Below, piece after piece: positions 25,999 to 34,708 of a DNA stretch of 64,000 bases. The position numbers were made by a program, and so were the translations under genes. The notes under the pieces were generated by a model. That model was not told where the DNA came from and did not search any database. It saw nothing but the letters and a program-made list of their open reading frames with translations. Within the stretch, counting starts at the first letter, position 1; each line of letters opens with the position of its first letter. This DNA is from Ostreococcus lucimarinus CCE9901 (taxonomy: Eukaryota > Chlorophyta > Mamiellophyceae > Mamiellales > Bathycoccaceae), in contig NC_009361.1 of NCBI RefSeq assembly GCF_000092065.1, positions 620,001 through 684,000 on the forward strand, given 5' to 3'.

Positions 25999-28900
25999 AT
26001 GGATGCCGCCGAACGCGGCGCGATCGCGTCGATGCCTCACGACGATGCGCCGACGACGACCGCCGGAACGACGGAGCTGTTCGGCAAGATTGACGGCGAG
26101 ACCGTGCGGTTCCTCGTCCAGAGCTCGTTCGCGGGCGATCAGCTCGATGAGTTGAAGCGGCAAATAGCGATGTTGCGCAGGCTGCGCGCGGGCGATCGGT
26201 TCGTGCTGCCGGGTCAAGGGACGCCGCGCGCGACGAAGGAGCGCGTTTTTGGCTTGTTGGACTTGGGGTGCGGGGCGGAGTTGCGCCTGAGCGATGCGAC
26301 GAAGACGTACTTCACGCACGCCGAGTGGATGTACTCGTATAGAGAATTACCGCTGTTTTCTCAACTTTCGGATGAAAGGTCGACCGATGCGGCCAAGGCG
26401 AAGTTTGCGAGGAAGCGCGACGGTGACGGTCGAGCCGAGTTGAATCTAGCCGACGTGAATAGATTGGCGACGAAACCGGTGGAGATTTTAGAACGCGAGG
26501 GGAAGAGGTTGTTGGAACACGCACATTTGCGAGAAATCGAACGGCTGCGAGAGGAAGCAGATGCTTTGAATGAGATGGACGACGACGGACAACGGCTCGC
26601 CTTGGAAAATCGCATCAAACAGCTTGAGTTGGTGAGGGTTCAACAGCGAGTAAGAAATGAGCTCGTGTTTGCGCAACAGGAGATAATGCAGATGCCGGAG
26701 CGAGCGTATAAGAAGATGGTCAAGGACAACATCAAAATACTCGCTGAGAAGAAGAAGAAGGCTGAGAAGAAGGAGAAGCAAGAACAGACAGCGTTCTATC
26801 GCAGTGTGCTAGCAATGCGTAAACGTATCAACGAAGAGTCGAACAACGCTCGCGATGAGCGCTTAGCAAGAAACAAAGCTGTGCTGAAAATGCACGAAAA
26901 GTTGAACCGCGAATTCATGCGAAAGGCTCGCGATGAAAATTCAGAACGTTTGTTGCGCCTGGAAGCGTTAAAGGCGAACGATTTAGCCGCATATCGCGAG
27001 TTACTCGCAGAGGCGAGAGGTCGCGAGACTGATATGACAGCTGAAGGCGAGGGTGACAAATATGAAGCTTTGACTTCGTTCTTAAACGCAACTGAATCGT
27101 ACTTAACCAAGCTTGGAGGGAAAATTGCCGCGGTGAAGATTGAGCAAGCGCGTTCAGAAGCCGCCGCCGCCGCCGCATCAGAGGCCGAGGCCAAAGGTCT
27201 TACTGAGGAAGAAGTCAAAGTCGTCGCGGAAGAAGCGGCAAACAGTGCAGCTATTGATCATGGTGAAGCCATTTTAGACGGTGCTGCGGATGGTGGAGAC
27301 ACGAAGGAGCGATACTATGCCATGGCGCATAGTACGCAAGAAATCATCACACATCAACCGCGCATGTTGACCTTTGGAAAACTTCGCGATTATCAGCTCG
27401 TGTCCCTGCAATGGATGATTTCGCTGTATAACAATAAGTTAAATGGTATTTTAGCTGATGAAATGGGTCTCGGGAAAACAGTTCAGGTGTGTGCGTTGAT
27501 TGCTTACTTGTTCGAAAGCAAGCAAAACTTTGGACCGCATCTCATCATCGTACCAAACGCCGTGATTGTGAACTGGAAAGCCGAAATCAGGCGATGGTTG
27601 CCGAAACTATCCACCGTGTTTTACGTCGGCTCAAAGGATGCGCGCGCTAAAATTTTCCAGCAACAAGTTTTGCAGCTCAAGTTCAACGTCCTCGTCACTT
27701 CTTACGAGTTCATCATGCGAGATCGATCCAAGTTGAGCAAAGTGGCATGGAAGTACATCATCATCGACGAAGCGCATCGGCTGAAGGATCGCGAAGGTCG
27801 CTTGAGTCGGGATTTGGATAAATTTAGAGCGCAACGTCGCTTACTTCTCACCGGTACTCCGTTACAAAACGAGTTGTCCGAGCTTTGGTCTCTCCTAAAC
27901 TTGCTCTTACCTGAGGTGTTCGACTCGTCAAAAGTGTTTCAAGAATGGTTTGGAGGGAACTCGAAGGTTAGTAACGACGCCGACGGCGAAGATTGGATCG
28001 AGAGAGAAAAGAAGGTTATCGTCATTAGTCGTTTGCATCAGATTCTTGAGCCTTTCATGCTGAGACGATTAGTGCAAGATGTTGAGAGCAAGCTTCCGCC
28101 TCGCGTCACCGTCATCGTCCACTGTCCGTTCAGCGCCTTTCAGTCAGCTTGTTACGACTGGATTCGTAAAACGGCCTCCATTCGCGTTGAACCAGGAACT
28201 AGAATAGGACTGGCGGCACAGCAAAACTTCCGTGGGTACTTGCCACTCCAAAACAGGGCGATGGAACTCCGCAAGCTCTGCAATCATCCGTCGCTGAGTT
28301 ACCCTCCTGAAAAGGGTGGAGATTTCCGAGGTCCGAACCTTGTGCGCGCGGGCGGTAAGTTTTGGATATTGGATCGATTGCTCGTGAAGTTGCAACGCTC
28401 AGGGCATCGAGTGTTGTTATTCTGTACTATGACAAAGCTCCTTGACTTGTTGGAAAACTACTTACAGTGGAGATGGACCACTCCGGATGGTCAAGACTTG
28501 AAGTATTGTCGCATCGATGGAAACACTTCATTGGAGCAGCGCGAGATTGCTATTAACGATTTCAACGCACCTCACAGCGATAAGTTTATCTTCTTGCTCT
28601 CTATCAGAGCCGCTGGTCGTGGTTTGAATCTTCAGACGGCGGATACCGTGGTAGTGTACGATCCAGATCCAAACCCGAAAAATGAAGAACAAGCCATCGC
28701 ACGAGCGCATCGCATCGGCCAAACGCGAGAAGTGCGTGTGATCCACTTTGAAGCAGTCGACGATGACATCGTGCAGAAAAAGAAGGGAAGCAAGAAGGAA
28801 GAAGTTGGTTGGGGCGGTCCAAATAGAAGCTACTGCGAATCCCTCGAGTCGTCCGTTCGCAACGTCATTCAAAAACAAAAGATTGAAATGGCTGCTGAAA

Positions 28901-29535
28901 TTGTTGATGCCGGTAGATTTGATGGTCAGACGACGCATGCCGAACGACGGGAAACTCTCGAAAACCTTCTTCAGCAGCAAGCAAATGGCACGCGAACAGG
29001 CGTAAGCGTGCCTCCGTTAAAAGAACTTAACGGCAAGATCGCTCGCTCTCAAGAAGAATGGGACTTGTTCAACCGTTTGGACGAAGAGCTCGATTGGCCA
29101 GGCGCTTTGCTGAGCTCGGCAGAGTGTCCGTCGTGGATCAAGTACACGCAAGACGAAATCGATCAAGCTGTTTTTGCAAACACTAAAGTTGGACAGTCGA
29201 GTGTTACGCAGTTCAACGAGAACATGGGTAGAGGCGCTCGGTCGACAAACAACTTGAACGCGAGCGGATCGGCGGTGTGGACCCACGCCGACAGACAAGA
29301 GGGTGACTTTATCGATAGAACTGGCATAGCCGACGACGATGGCGATGAAGATGAAGAGAGTGATGACGTAGCCGTACGGGAGGACTCCATAGAAGATATT
29401 GGAGATATTGATATCGATGATATCGAAGACGCTGAAGATGACGACGACACCACGACTTTGAATACGGTTGAGATGAACGACGCCGACGAAGACGACGGCG
29501 GCGAATCACCCAAGAGGCGACGATTAGAGTATTGA
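25999..29535 (+). CDS. BRM: BRM/SNF2-type chromatin-remodelling ATPase
   Basis: 1,178 residues. A QLQ-like segment lies at about 29-75 (VRFLVQSSFAGDQLDELKRQ), and an HSA-type helical region plus post-HSA at about 210-340 (LALENRIKQLELVRVQQRVR; LRLEALKANDLAAYRELLAE). The ATPase follows: GILADEMGLGKT (Walker A, about 483), IIIDEAHR (DEAH, about 586), LLTGTPLQNEL, then helicase C with LLFCTMTKLLDLLENYL (about 802) and AGRGLNLQTADTVVVYDPDP...ARAHRIGQ. A SnAC-like part (KQKIEMAAEIVDAGRFDGQT, LNGKIARSQEEWDLFNRLDE) comes next, then a long acidic tail ending KRRRLEY. No bromodomain is present. It would be the motor of a SWI/SNF complex. Codon use is much less CG-rich after the first 400 bases. Confidence 0.92.
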   Translation: MDAAERGAIASMPHDDAPTTTAGTTELFGKIDGETVRFLVQSSFAGDQLDELKRQIAMLRRLRAGDRFVLPGQGTPRATKERVFGLLDLGCGAELRLSDATKTYFTHAEWMYSYRELPLFSQLSDERSTDAAKAKFARKRDGDGRAELNLADVNRLATKPVEILEREGKRLLEHAHLREIERLREEADALNEMDDDGQRLALENRIKQLELVRVQQRVRNELVFAQQEIMQMPERAYKKMVKDNIKILAEKKKKAEKKEKQEQTAFYRSVLAMRKRINEESNNARDERLARNKAVLKMHEKLNREFMRKARDENSERLLRLEALKANDLAAYRELLAEARGRETDMTAEGEGDKYEALTSFLNATESYLTKLGGKIAAVKIEQARSEAAAAAASEAEAKGLTEEEVKVVAEEAANSAAIDHGEAILDGAADGGDTKERYYAMAHSTQEIITHQPRMLTFGKLRDYQLVSLQWMISLYNNKLNGILADEMGLGKTVQVCALIAYLFESKQNFGPHLIIVPNAVIVNWKAEIRRWLPKLSTVFYVGSKDARAKIFQQQVLQLKFNVLVTSYEFIMRDRSKLSKVAWKYIIIDEAHRLKDREGRLSRDLDKFRAQRRLLLTGTPLQNELSELWSLLNLLLPEVFDSSKVFQEWFGGNSKVSNDADGEDWIEREKKVIVISRLHQILEPFMLRRLVQDVESKLPPRVTVIVHCPFSAFQSACYDWIRKTASIRVEPGTRIGLAAQQNFRGYLPLQNRAMELRKLCNHPSLSYPPEKGGDFRGPNLVRAGGKFWILDRLLVKLQRSGHRVLLFCTMTKLLDLLENYLQWRWTTPDGQDLKYCRIDGNTSLEQREIAINDFNAPHSDKFIFLLSIRAAGRGLNLQTADTVVVYDPDPNPKNEEQAIARAHRIGQTREVRVIHFEAVDDDIVQKKKGSKKEEVGWGGPNRSYCESLESSVRNVIQKQKIEMAAEIVDAGRFDGQTTHAERRETLENLLQQQANGTRTGVSVPPLKELNGKIARSQEEWDLFNRLDEELDWPGALLSSAECPSWIKYTQDEIDQAVFANTKVGQSSVTQFNENMGRGARSTNNLNASGSAVWTHADRQEGDFIDRTGIADDDGDEDEESDDVAVREDSIEDIGDIDIDDIEDAEDDDDTTTLNTVEMNDADEDDGGESPKRRRLEY

Positions 29536-29582
29536 TTTGATTGTAATTTTACACAAACATCTAGAAGTCATCATGAACTCGC

Positions 29583-32333
29583 TCAAATTTTTGTTGCGTC
29601 CTTCTCGCGCTGTTCCGCGGCTTCCAACAGCGTAACAACTTCGGCGATGAGTCGCTGAGCGCTGCCATTCGCCGCGATGGTCGGAATTATCACTTCACGA
29701 AGGAGCGTGCGCTTCTTGATGCCGAGGATTTCTGAAGCCCACGTGTCGACTGACGTGCTCGCACTCAGAGGCCCGAGGAATTCGGTGCAAACTTCGCGAA
29801 GTTGTGATTCTGCCCCGACAAACGTAGTGCGAGGATCATCACCGCACTCAGTCGCCAAGTGACGCACGTACGCCGCAAGCCACGATTTGAATTCGTCCGC
29901 GGATTGCAACATGGCTGCACCCGCAACTAGAATTTCTAAGTGTCTGCCAGTTTCGCGGCGTGCTGTCAGTCCACTTGTCTGCAGCAGTGCAGCTGGTCCT
30001 ACGTGCGCGGCAGCGCGGGCAGCGGCGATTTGCAATGCTTGCATTTCCCCAAAGCCTGAACTACCCGGCTGACGAAGCCGAGATGTAAACTCCGATCGCA
30101 TGAAGCTTTGGTCGGCAACTCGAGCCCACGTTTGCAGATCACTGTGATAGACGTAAGCGTAACCATTCGTGAAGGTGAAAATCGGAGCCCCGGACTTTGA
30201 CAGTCGCACCGTCGCGAGCGCAACTCCAGAGCGCGAGGAACTACGCACGAGCGCCGAGCAGTCCGCCTTGAGCGTGCAAGTTTCTTTGCCCACGGCCACG
30301 TTCCACACAAGGAGCGTGTAGTCTCTAGTAACGATCAAAAGGGACGAATCATCTTTGCCGGACACTAAGAACGCAGCTCGATCAGGCAAAAGCAGAGACG
30401 GCATGTAACGCCGACCGCATGGGGTGTAGAGTTGCAATGAACCATCCTCAAGAGCAACAGCGCAGAAGTTCTTATTTCCACTGAGATGAGTAGCTTTCAT
30501 ATCGATGCGATCCGTCCACTTCATCTTACCCGCTTGCGAGCAAACCAGCTCCACATAAGAGCGCTCATGGTGGTTCTTTGCCTCGAGAAGTAGTGGTGCG
30601 CGTTCCTCGCTTCCTTCATCCGCCTCTAAGTTTGGCTCAACGAGTTGTATGTGCATCGAACCGGGCGCCGGAGCCACGGGAAGAGGCGGTGGTGCGGGCA
30701 ATGCTGTAGTAGGAATTTGCGAACGCTGCGGCATCGACGGAGTAGTCGGTGGAACCTGCTGCACTTGCGTCGGTTGAAGCGCCACTCGCTTCGGTGCGGG
30801 CGCAGATGGCGCCTCAAAAGCACTCTGCACTCCATTGCCCCCATTCATTGCCGTAGGTTCTATTCTACGTTTCAATCCATTCGTAGCATCCTGCAAATTT
30901 TGAGGCTGCGGATTCGCTGGCAAAGGCTGGAGCTGCACGCGTTGCGGTGCCTTGACTGGAGTGCCCACAGATGGACCGGTGGCTGCGACGGGAACAATGC
31001 GTCGACGACCGTCGTTACTCACCGTCTCGCGTTGCGCTGATATTGTCGCCACTCCGTTTTGTGCTACGCCATTATTACTTCGAATCGGCGCGGGCTGAAT
31101 TCGCTTCGGGGGCGGCGGAGTTGTCTTCACACCCTTGGACACGTCGTCTAACTCGCCCGGCGCAGCCGCCGCGAATCCAAGCAACGTGGGATCTTCCAGC
31201 ATGGGCGCGCGGTTGCGTTTGATATCACCGTACGTCTCGGACAAAAAGGCTTCAGCGGCGGTGTCGTCCAACTTTTCACCGATTTCAGCCGGGTCAAACT
31301 TAAACGTGCACAGTGTCCCGTCGGTGCTGCACGCCAGCAATGTGTACCCATCCGGAGTCCAGCACAAGTCCACCACGGACTGCGAGAAGCATTTACGCAC
31401 GATACACACTGGCTTTGGCCTGTTCGTGGTCCAAATTGTCAGTTTGCAGTCTTGCGACCCACACGCGATGACTGTGTGAACTTTATCTCGCTTCTCGTCG
31501 TGGAAAAGCACGGGCGAGAAGCGCACGGCAACGACGGGTCCTTTGTGTCCGACGAAGTCAAAGTTGCTCCCCCAAGACCCGCGTTCCAACACCGATGCCG
31601 TGTGAGACGGCTTTTTGTACGAGTTACAAGTCGTCACCGCCTTGCCGTCCGGGCTCCAGCACAGGCGCATCGAAAACGTTGCGCCCATGGACGCCTGGTA
31701 CGGTTCCTCAACCTTGGCCACTTGCGTCCAATCATCCGTACGCCATATGATGCACGTCTTATCATCGCTCTGCGTCGCCAGAAATTTCCCTATCGGATCC
31801 CACGCCACGCCTTTGACAAAGCTCGTGTGCCCTCGAAGCGTCGCCACCGGATTCCCCGTGCGACAGTCCCAGATAATCACCAAGTTGTCGAGCGAGCACG
31901 ACGCCAACATGGAATCATCCGGCGACCACGCGATATCGATCACATCCGATCCGTGTCCCCTATACCTCGCCGCGATCGTCCAATTCTCCACGTTCGGCGC
32001 ATCCGCGCTCCCGAACGCCGCCTTTCCCGGTCCCTCTCGCAGCGCGTACACCAACACGCTCGTATCCGTCGACCCGCTCGCCAAATACCGTCCATTCCGC
32101 GAGAACCGCACGCAATTCACCGGTCCGAAGTGATCGCTCAGCGTCGCCAAGCACTTCGGCGCGTTTTCATCCGCCTCAATCTCGCGTTCAAGCACCGGCG
32201 CGAGCGCCCAAACCTTCACCTTTTGATCGCCTCCCGCCGTGGCGAATCTCGACCCATCCGGCGCGGCGTCCACGGAGAATATCGGCGCCGTCCCGTCGTG
32301 CGCGACGAACTCGGGTTTATACACCACCACCAT
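29583..32333 (-). CDS. HIRA: Histone H3.3 chaperone HIRA
   Basis: 916 residues. An N-terminal WD40 propeller spans about residues 1-350: IFSVDAAPDGSRFATAGGDQ, YLASGSTDTSVLVYALREG, IDIAWSPDDSMLASCSLDNL and FLATQSDDKTCIIWRTDDW. Near residue 430 the B domain that binds ASF1 is recognisable (ISAQRETVSNDGRRRIVPV). The C-terminal half has the HIRA/Hir2 region (FCAVALEDGSLQLYTPCGRR; YTLLVWNVAVGKE). HIRA deposits H3.3-H4 independently of replication. The open frame extends to a GTG at 32339; ATG 32333 (MVVVYKPEF) gives the family start. It converges on BRM with 47 bases between stops, pairing two chromatin genes. Confidence 0.95.
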   Translation of the reverse strand: MVVVYKPEFVAHDGTAPIFSVDAAPDGSRFATAGGDQKVKVWALAPVLEREIEADENAPKCLATLSDHFGPVNCVRFSRNGRYLASGSTDTSVLVYALREGPGKAAFGSADAPNVENWTIAARYRGHGSDVIDIAWSPDDSMLASCSLDNLVIIWDCRTGNPVATLRGHTSFVKGVAWDPIGKFLATQSDDKTCIIWRTDDWTQVAKVEEPYQASMGATFSMRLCWSPDGKAVTTCNSYKKPSHTASVLERGSWGSNFDFVGHKGPVVAVRFSPVLFHDEKRDKVHTVIACGSQDCKLTIWTTNRPKPVCIVRKCFSQSVVDLCWTPDGYTLLACSTDGTLCTFKFDPAEIGEKLDDTAAEAFLSETYGDIKRNRAPMLEDPTLLGFAAAAPGELDDVSKGVKTTPPPPKRIQPAPIRSNNGVAQNGVATISAQRETVSNDGRRRIVPVAATGPSVGTPVKAPQRVQLQPLPANPQPQNLQDATNGLKRRIEPTAMNGGNGVQSAFEAPSAPAPKRVALQPTQVQQVPPTTPSMPQRSQIPTTALPAPPPLPVAPAPGSMHIQLVEPNLEADEGSEERAPLLLEAKNHHERSYVELVCSQAGKMKWTDRIDMKATHLSGNKNFCAVALEDGSLQLYTPCGRRYMPSLLLPDRAAFLVSGKDDSSLLIVTRDYTLLVWNVAVGKETCTLKADCSALVRSSSRSGVALATVRLSKSGAPIFTFTNGYAYVYHSDLQTWARVADQSFMRSEFTSRLRQPGSSGFGEMQALQIAAARAAAHVGPAALLQTSGLTARRETGRHLEILVAGAAMLQSADEFKSWLAAYVRHLATECGDDPRTTFVGAESQLREVCTEFLGPLSASTSVDTWASEILGIKKRTLLREVIIPTIAANGSAQRLIAEVVTLLEAAEQREKDATKI

Positions 32334-32627
32334 CGTCACCGCCGCGACGCCCGTCGGCGTCGATCTCGCGCGCGCGCGTCACGCTCGCGAGTGCGGCGTC
32401 CGTCGCGGCGTCGTCGCGGCGTCATTTCAAAAAAAACCGACCGCCGGACCGCGGCGACCGCGTCCATCGACCGACCGACGCGCGATCGATCGCGAGACCG
32501 CGAATCGCGCGATCGCGCGAACCTCGAGGCGTCGATCGACCGATCGCGCGATCGGTCGATCGATGGACGCGCGCGCGTAACGACCGCGGACGGCGACGGC
32601 GACGGCGACGGCGCGACGCGACGCGCG
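32334..32627. promoter_or_regulatory. HIRA / mini-RNase III divergent promoter region with palindromes
   Basis: 294 bases between divergent start codons; must hold both promoters. It contains a cluster of perfect palindromes built from CGATCG/GCGCGA words between 32481 and 32563 (separate entry) and, at 32592-32612, a ggcgac repeat. No TATA-like element was identified. Confidence 0.55.
32481..32563. repeat. Cluster of three perfect palindromes (14, 16 and 32 bp)
   Basis: cgcgatcgatcgcg (32481-32494), tcgcgcgatcgcgcga (32505-32520), and a 32-bp palindrome at 32532-32563 whose left half is tcgatcgaccgatcgc and right half is its exact reverse complement. All three lie in the shared HIRA/mini-RNase III upstream region. 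Confidence 0.85.
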
Positions 32628-33446
32628 ATGGCGACGGCGCGACGCGGTGCGCGGGCGACGGTGCGCGCGGGACGAGGGTGCGGCGCGCGCGACGCGCGAC
32701 GGCGAGGCGAGGCGGCGGCGAGGCGAGGACGAGACGCGGGCGAGCGACGAGGACGCGCGCGCGCGGCGGCGAGGGTGGATTTGGACGACGAGGACGTGGA
32801 CGCTGGGTACGTCCCGGGACGAGGTGCGCGATGCGATGCGATGCGATGCGATGCGATGCGATGCGCGCGAACGGCGGGGTGCGGTTTGGTCGAAAGACGC
32901 GGTGACTGACGGGGAGACGACGAGGACGCAGACGCGCTCGAACGCGTGGAGGCGAGCGGGACGGCGCGGTCGAGCTCGCCGGGGGAGGTTTGGGTGCCCG
33001 AAGATTTGGTCGATTTGCGAGGGAAATCGGCGAGGCAGTGGAGTCCGATCGCGTTGGCGTTTTTAGGCGACGCCGTGTTCGAGTTGTACGCGCGAGGGGT
33101 GTTTTTTTACCCGCCCGCGAAACCGCTCGAATACGATTTGAAGACAAAGCGACTGGCGCGCGCCGAGGCGCAGGATTTTTTGCTCAGGCTCTTGATCGAC
33201 GGCGACGCGTTGAGCGAGGAGGAGGTTTCAATCGTAAAATGGGGGCGGAACGCGGCGTACGGGAACATTCCGACGCGATTAAAAGGGAAAGGGAAGGGCG
33301 GGCACGGGACGTATCGCAACGCGAGCGCGCTCGAGTGCCTCGTGGGCTACCTCTACGTCGTCGATCGCGCGCGACTGCAGGAAGTGATGACGATCGTCAT
33401 GTCTGAGACCGCCATCGAGGGCGCGTTGGCGCTGTCTTCGAAATAG
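32628..33446 (+). CDS. Plastid-type mini-RNase III, two exons
   Basis: Exon 1 32628-32823, exon 2 32932-33446; 236 residues. Exon 1 (MATARRGARATVRAGRG...) reads as an organelle-targeting peptide. Exon 2 encodes the RNase III catalytic domain of the mini-III (MrnC) type: WSPIALAFLGDAVFELYARG (Asp-centred motif), KTKRLARAEAQDFLLRLL, VSIVKWGRNAAYGNIP, YRNASALECLVGYLYV (Glu motif). No dsRNA-binding domain follows, as usual for mini-III. In bacteria and chloroplasts mini-III matures 23S rRNA and, in plants, turns over group II introns. The exon 2 frame alone could only start at a GTG, which is why an upstream exon was sought. Phase 1 junction: the split codon reads g|ac (Asp). Confidence 0.85.
32824..32931 (+). 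other. Intron of mini-RNase III (108 nt)
   Basis: Donor gag|gtgcgc, acceptor acgcag|acg, branch-like ctgac at 32906-32910 (branch A 22 bases before the acceptor G). Length is a multiple of three, but an in-frame tga at 32907 prevents read-through. It contains the ATGCG pentamer array. Confidence 0.8.
32831..32865. repeat. Pentanucleotide microsatellite (ATGCG)7 inside an intron
   Basis: Seven exact copies of atgcg from 32831 to 32865, starting seven bases after the splice donor of mini-RNase III. In-intron location would tolerate length changes without altering the protein. Confidence 0.95.
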
Positions 33447-33528
33447 TTGTTGTCGTTATCTATCTGTACACGTTCTTTCTTCTAGCGAGCGCCTCTCCCC
33501 TCTCCTCGCGCCTCTCTACCGCCCGCGT

Positions 33529-33792
33529 CTACCGCCCGCGCGCGCGATTGACGTACAAATTCGCGATGGACAGCCCTAAAAACAACCCATACAACCCCGC
33601 CGCCTGCGACAGATTCGCGCTCGCGATCTCGTGCGTCATTCCCGGCGCTTTCCAATCCGAACCGAGGTGCGCGTAGTGCTTCTTAAACAGATGCGACAGC
33701 GCCGCGCAGACGACGACACCGAACGCGCTGAGTCCGGCGCAGCACGTCGCGCTTTGCGAGCTCGTCGCGATCGCGAGCACGCGGCCGAACAT
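33529..33792 (-). CDS. Small two-helix membrane protein, unrecognised
   Basis: 87 residues, ATG start. Two hydrophobic stretches: CCAGLSAFGVVVCAALSHLF (about 17-36) and AAGLYGLFLGLSIANLYV (about 64-81), separated by a polar loop with HLGSDWKAPGMTHEI; basic end (NRARGR). No family recognised. The even composition, ATG start and fit between a convergent and a divergent neighbour (82 and 83 bases) argue that it is a real gene. An organelle inner-membrane or ER accessory subunit is conceivable but not shown. Confidence 0.6.
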   Translation of the reverse strand: MFGRVLAIATSSQSATCCAGLSAFGVVVCAALSHLFKKHYAHLGSDWKAPGMTHEIASANLSQAAGLYGLFLGLSIANLYVNRARGR

Positions 33793-33875
33793 CGTTCGCG
33801 CGCGCGTCGCGTCGCGGAATCACGTCACGCGCGCCGGACTCAGCGCGTCGTCACATCGCGACGACGCCGCGTTCG

Positions 33876-34415
33876 ATGGGCGAGCGCGGCGACGACGGCG
33901 CTCGCGATGGCGCCGAGCCGTCGTCGTCGTCATCGTCGCCGTCCTTCGCCCTGGTCTTGCTCCCGAGCGGGTTCGTCGTGCGCCCCGTGCCGCCGTGGCC
34001 CGATGCGCGTCGGACGTCCCGGTTGGCGCACGCGCAGCGCGCGCTGGACGCGCTGACGCATCAGTACGACCGGGCGTGGCGAGAGATCGCGAGCGACGTA
34101 TTGCACCGAGGCGTGATGCCGGCAAACGGGGCGCTGAGCGCGCTGCCGATCGTGTACGTCGACGGTGGATGCGCGTGCGAGGTTTGGGACTATCGCGGCG
34201 GCGCGGCGAACGCCGTCGCCGACGTTCGGACGGTGCGGTTGCGAGCGACGTCGGCGACGATCGCGCGGGACGCGGAGATAGAAGCAAATGCGATGGAGGC
34301 GTTGGAAGACGAGGACGCGGCGACGATGCGGCGGTTGCGTTTAGAGGGAGCTCTGCTCGCGGCGACGAAGCCGGCGCTGCGCCTGGAATCGCCTTCGCGC
34401 GAAGACGCTTCTTAG
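33876..34415 (+). CDS. Unrecognised 179-residue protein
   Basis: Opens with an acidic/Ser leader, then FALVLLPSGFVVRPVPPWPD, a basic helix (ARRTSRLAHAQRALDALTHQ) and ALPIVYVDGGCACEVWDYRG. The second half is Ala/Glu-rich helical (ATMRRLRLEGALLAATKPAL). No domain was recognised. The longer plus frame from 33995 that runs to 39148 overlaps it out of frame and is Arg-rich there, so this frame is preferred. Confidence 0.6.
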   Translation: MGERGDDGARDGAEPSSSSSSPSFALVLLPSGFVVRPVPPWPDARRTSRLAHAQRALDALTHQYDRAWREIASDVLHRGVMPANGALSALPIVYVDGGCACEVWDYRGGAANAVADVRTVRLRATSATIARDAEIEANAMEALEDEDAATMRRLRLEGALLAATKPALRLESPSREDAS

Positions 34416-34708
34416 TTGCCACGACGCGCGCGCGCGCGTCGAGACGGCGAATAGCTCGCTCGCCCATAGTGTATTTTTATATATTGCAGTTTTCTAGCGA
34501 ATCTAGGCGCGATCGCACCGCGCGCGCGCGCGTCGAGACTGCGCTGACAAGCCCTCGAGAGCGTGGCCCGAAATCTCGAGGCCGTTGGCGTGCGAGCCGC
34601 GGCATAGCACGCCTCGCATATCACGCCCGCGAGCGTCCATGCGCACCGACGACGCGCGCAAAACGTAAAACACGCGCGTCCGCGCGCGTCTTCGCGTCGA
34701 ACGGCGCG

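Noticed and set aside
31452-32909. 485-residue plus-strand frame
   Set aside because: Mostly antisense to HIRA and His/Arg-rich. Only its last part (from 32628) is genuine, as exon 1 of mini-RNase III.
32946-33446. Mini-RNase III starting at 32946 as a single exon
   Set aside because: That codon is GTG; a two-exon model with ATG, consensus splice sites and a targeting peptide explains it better.
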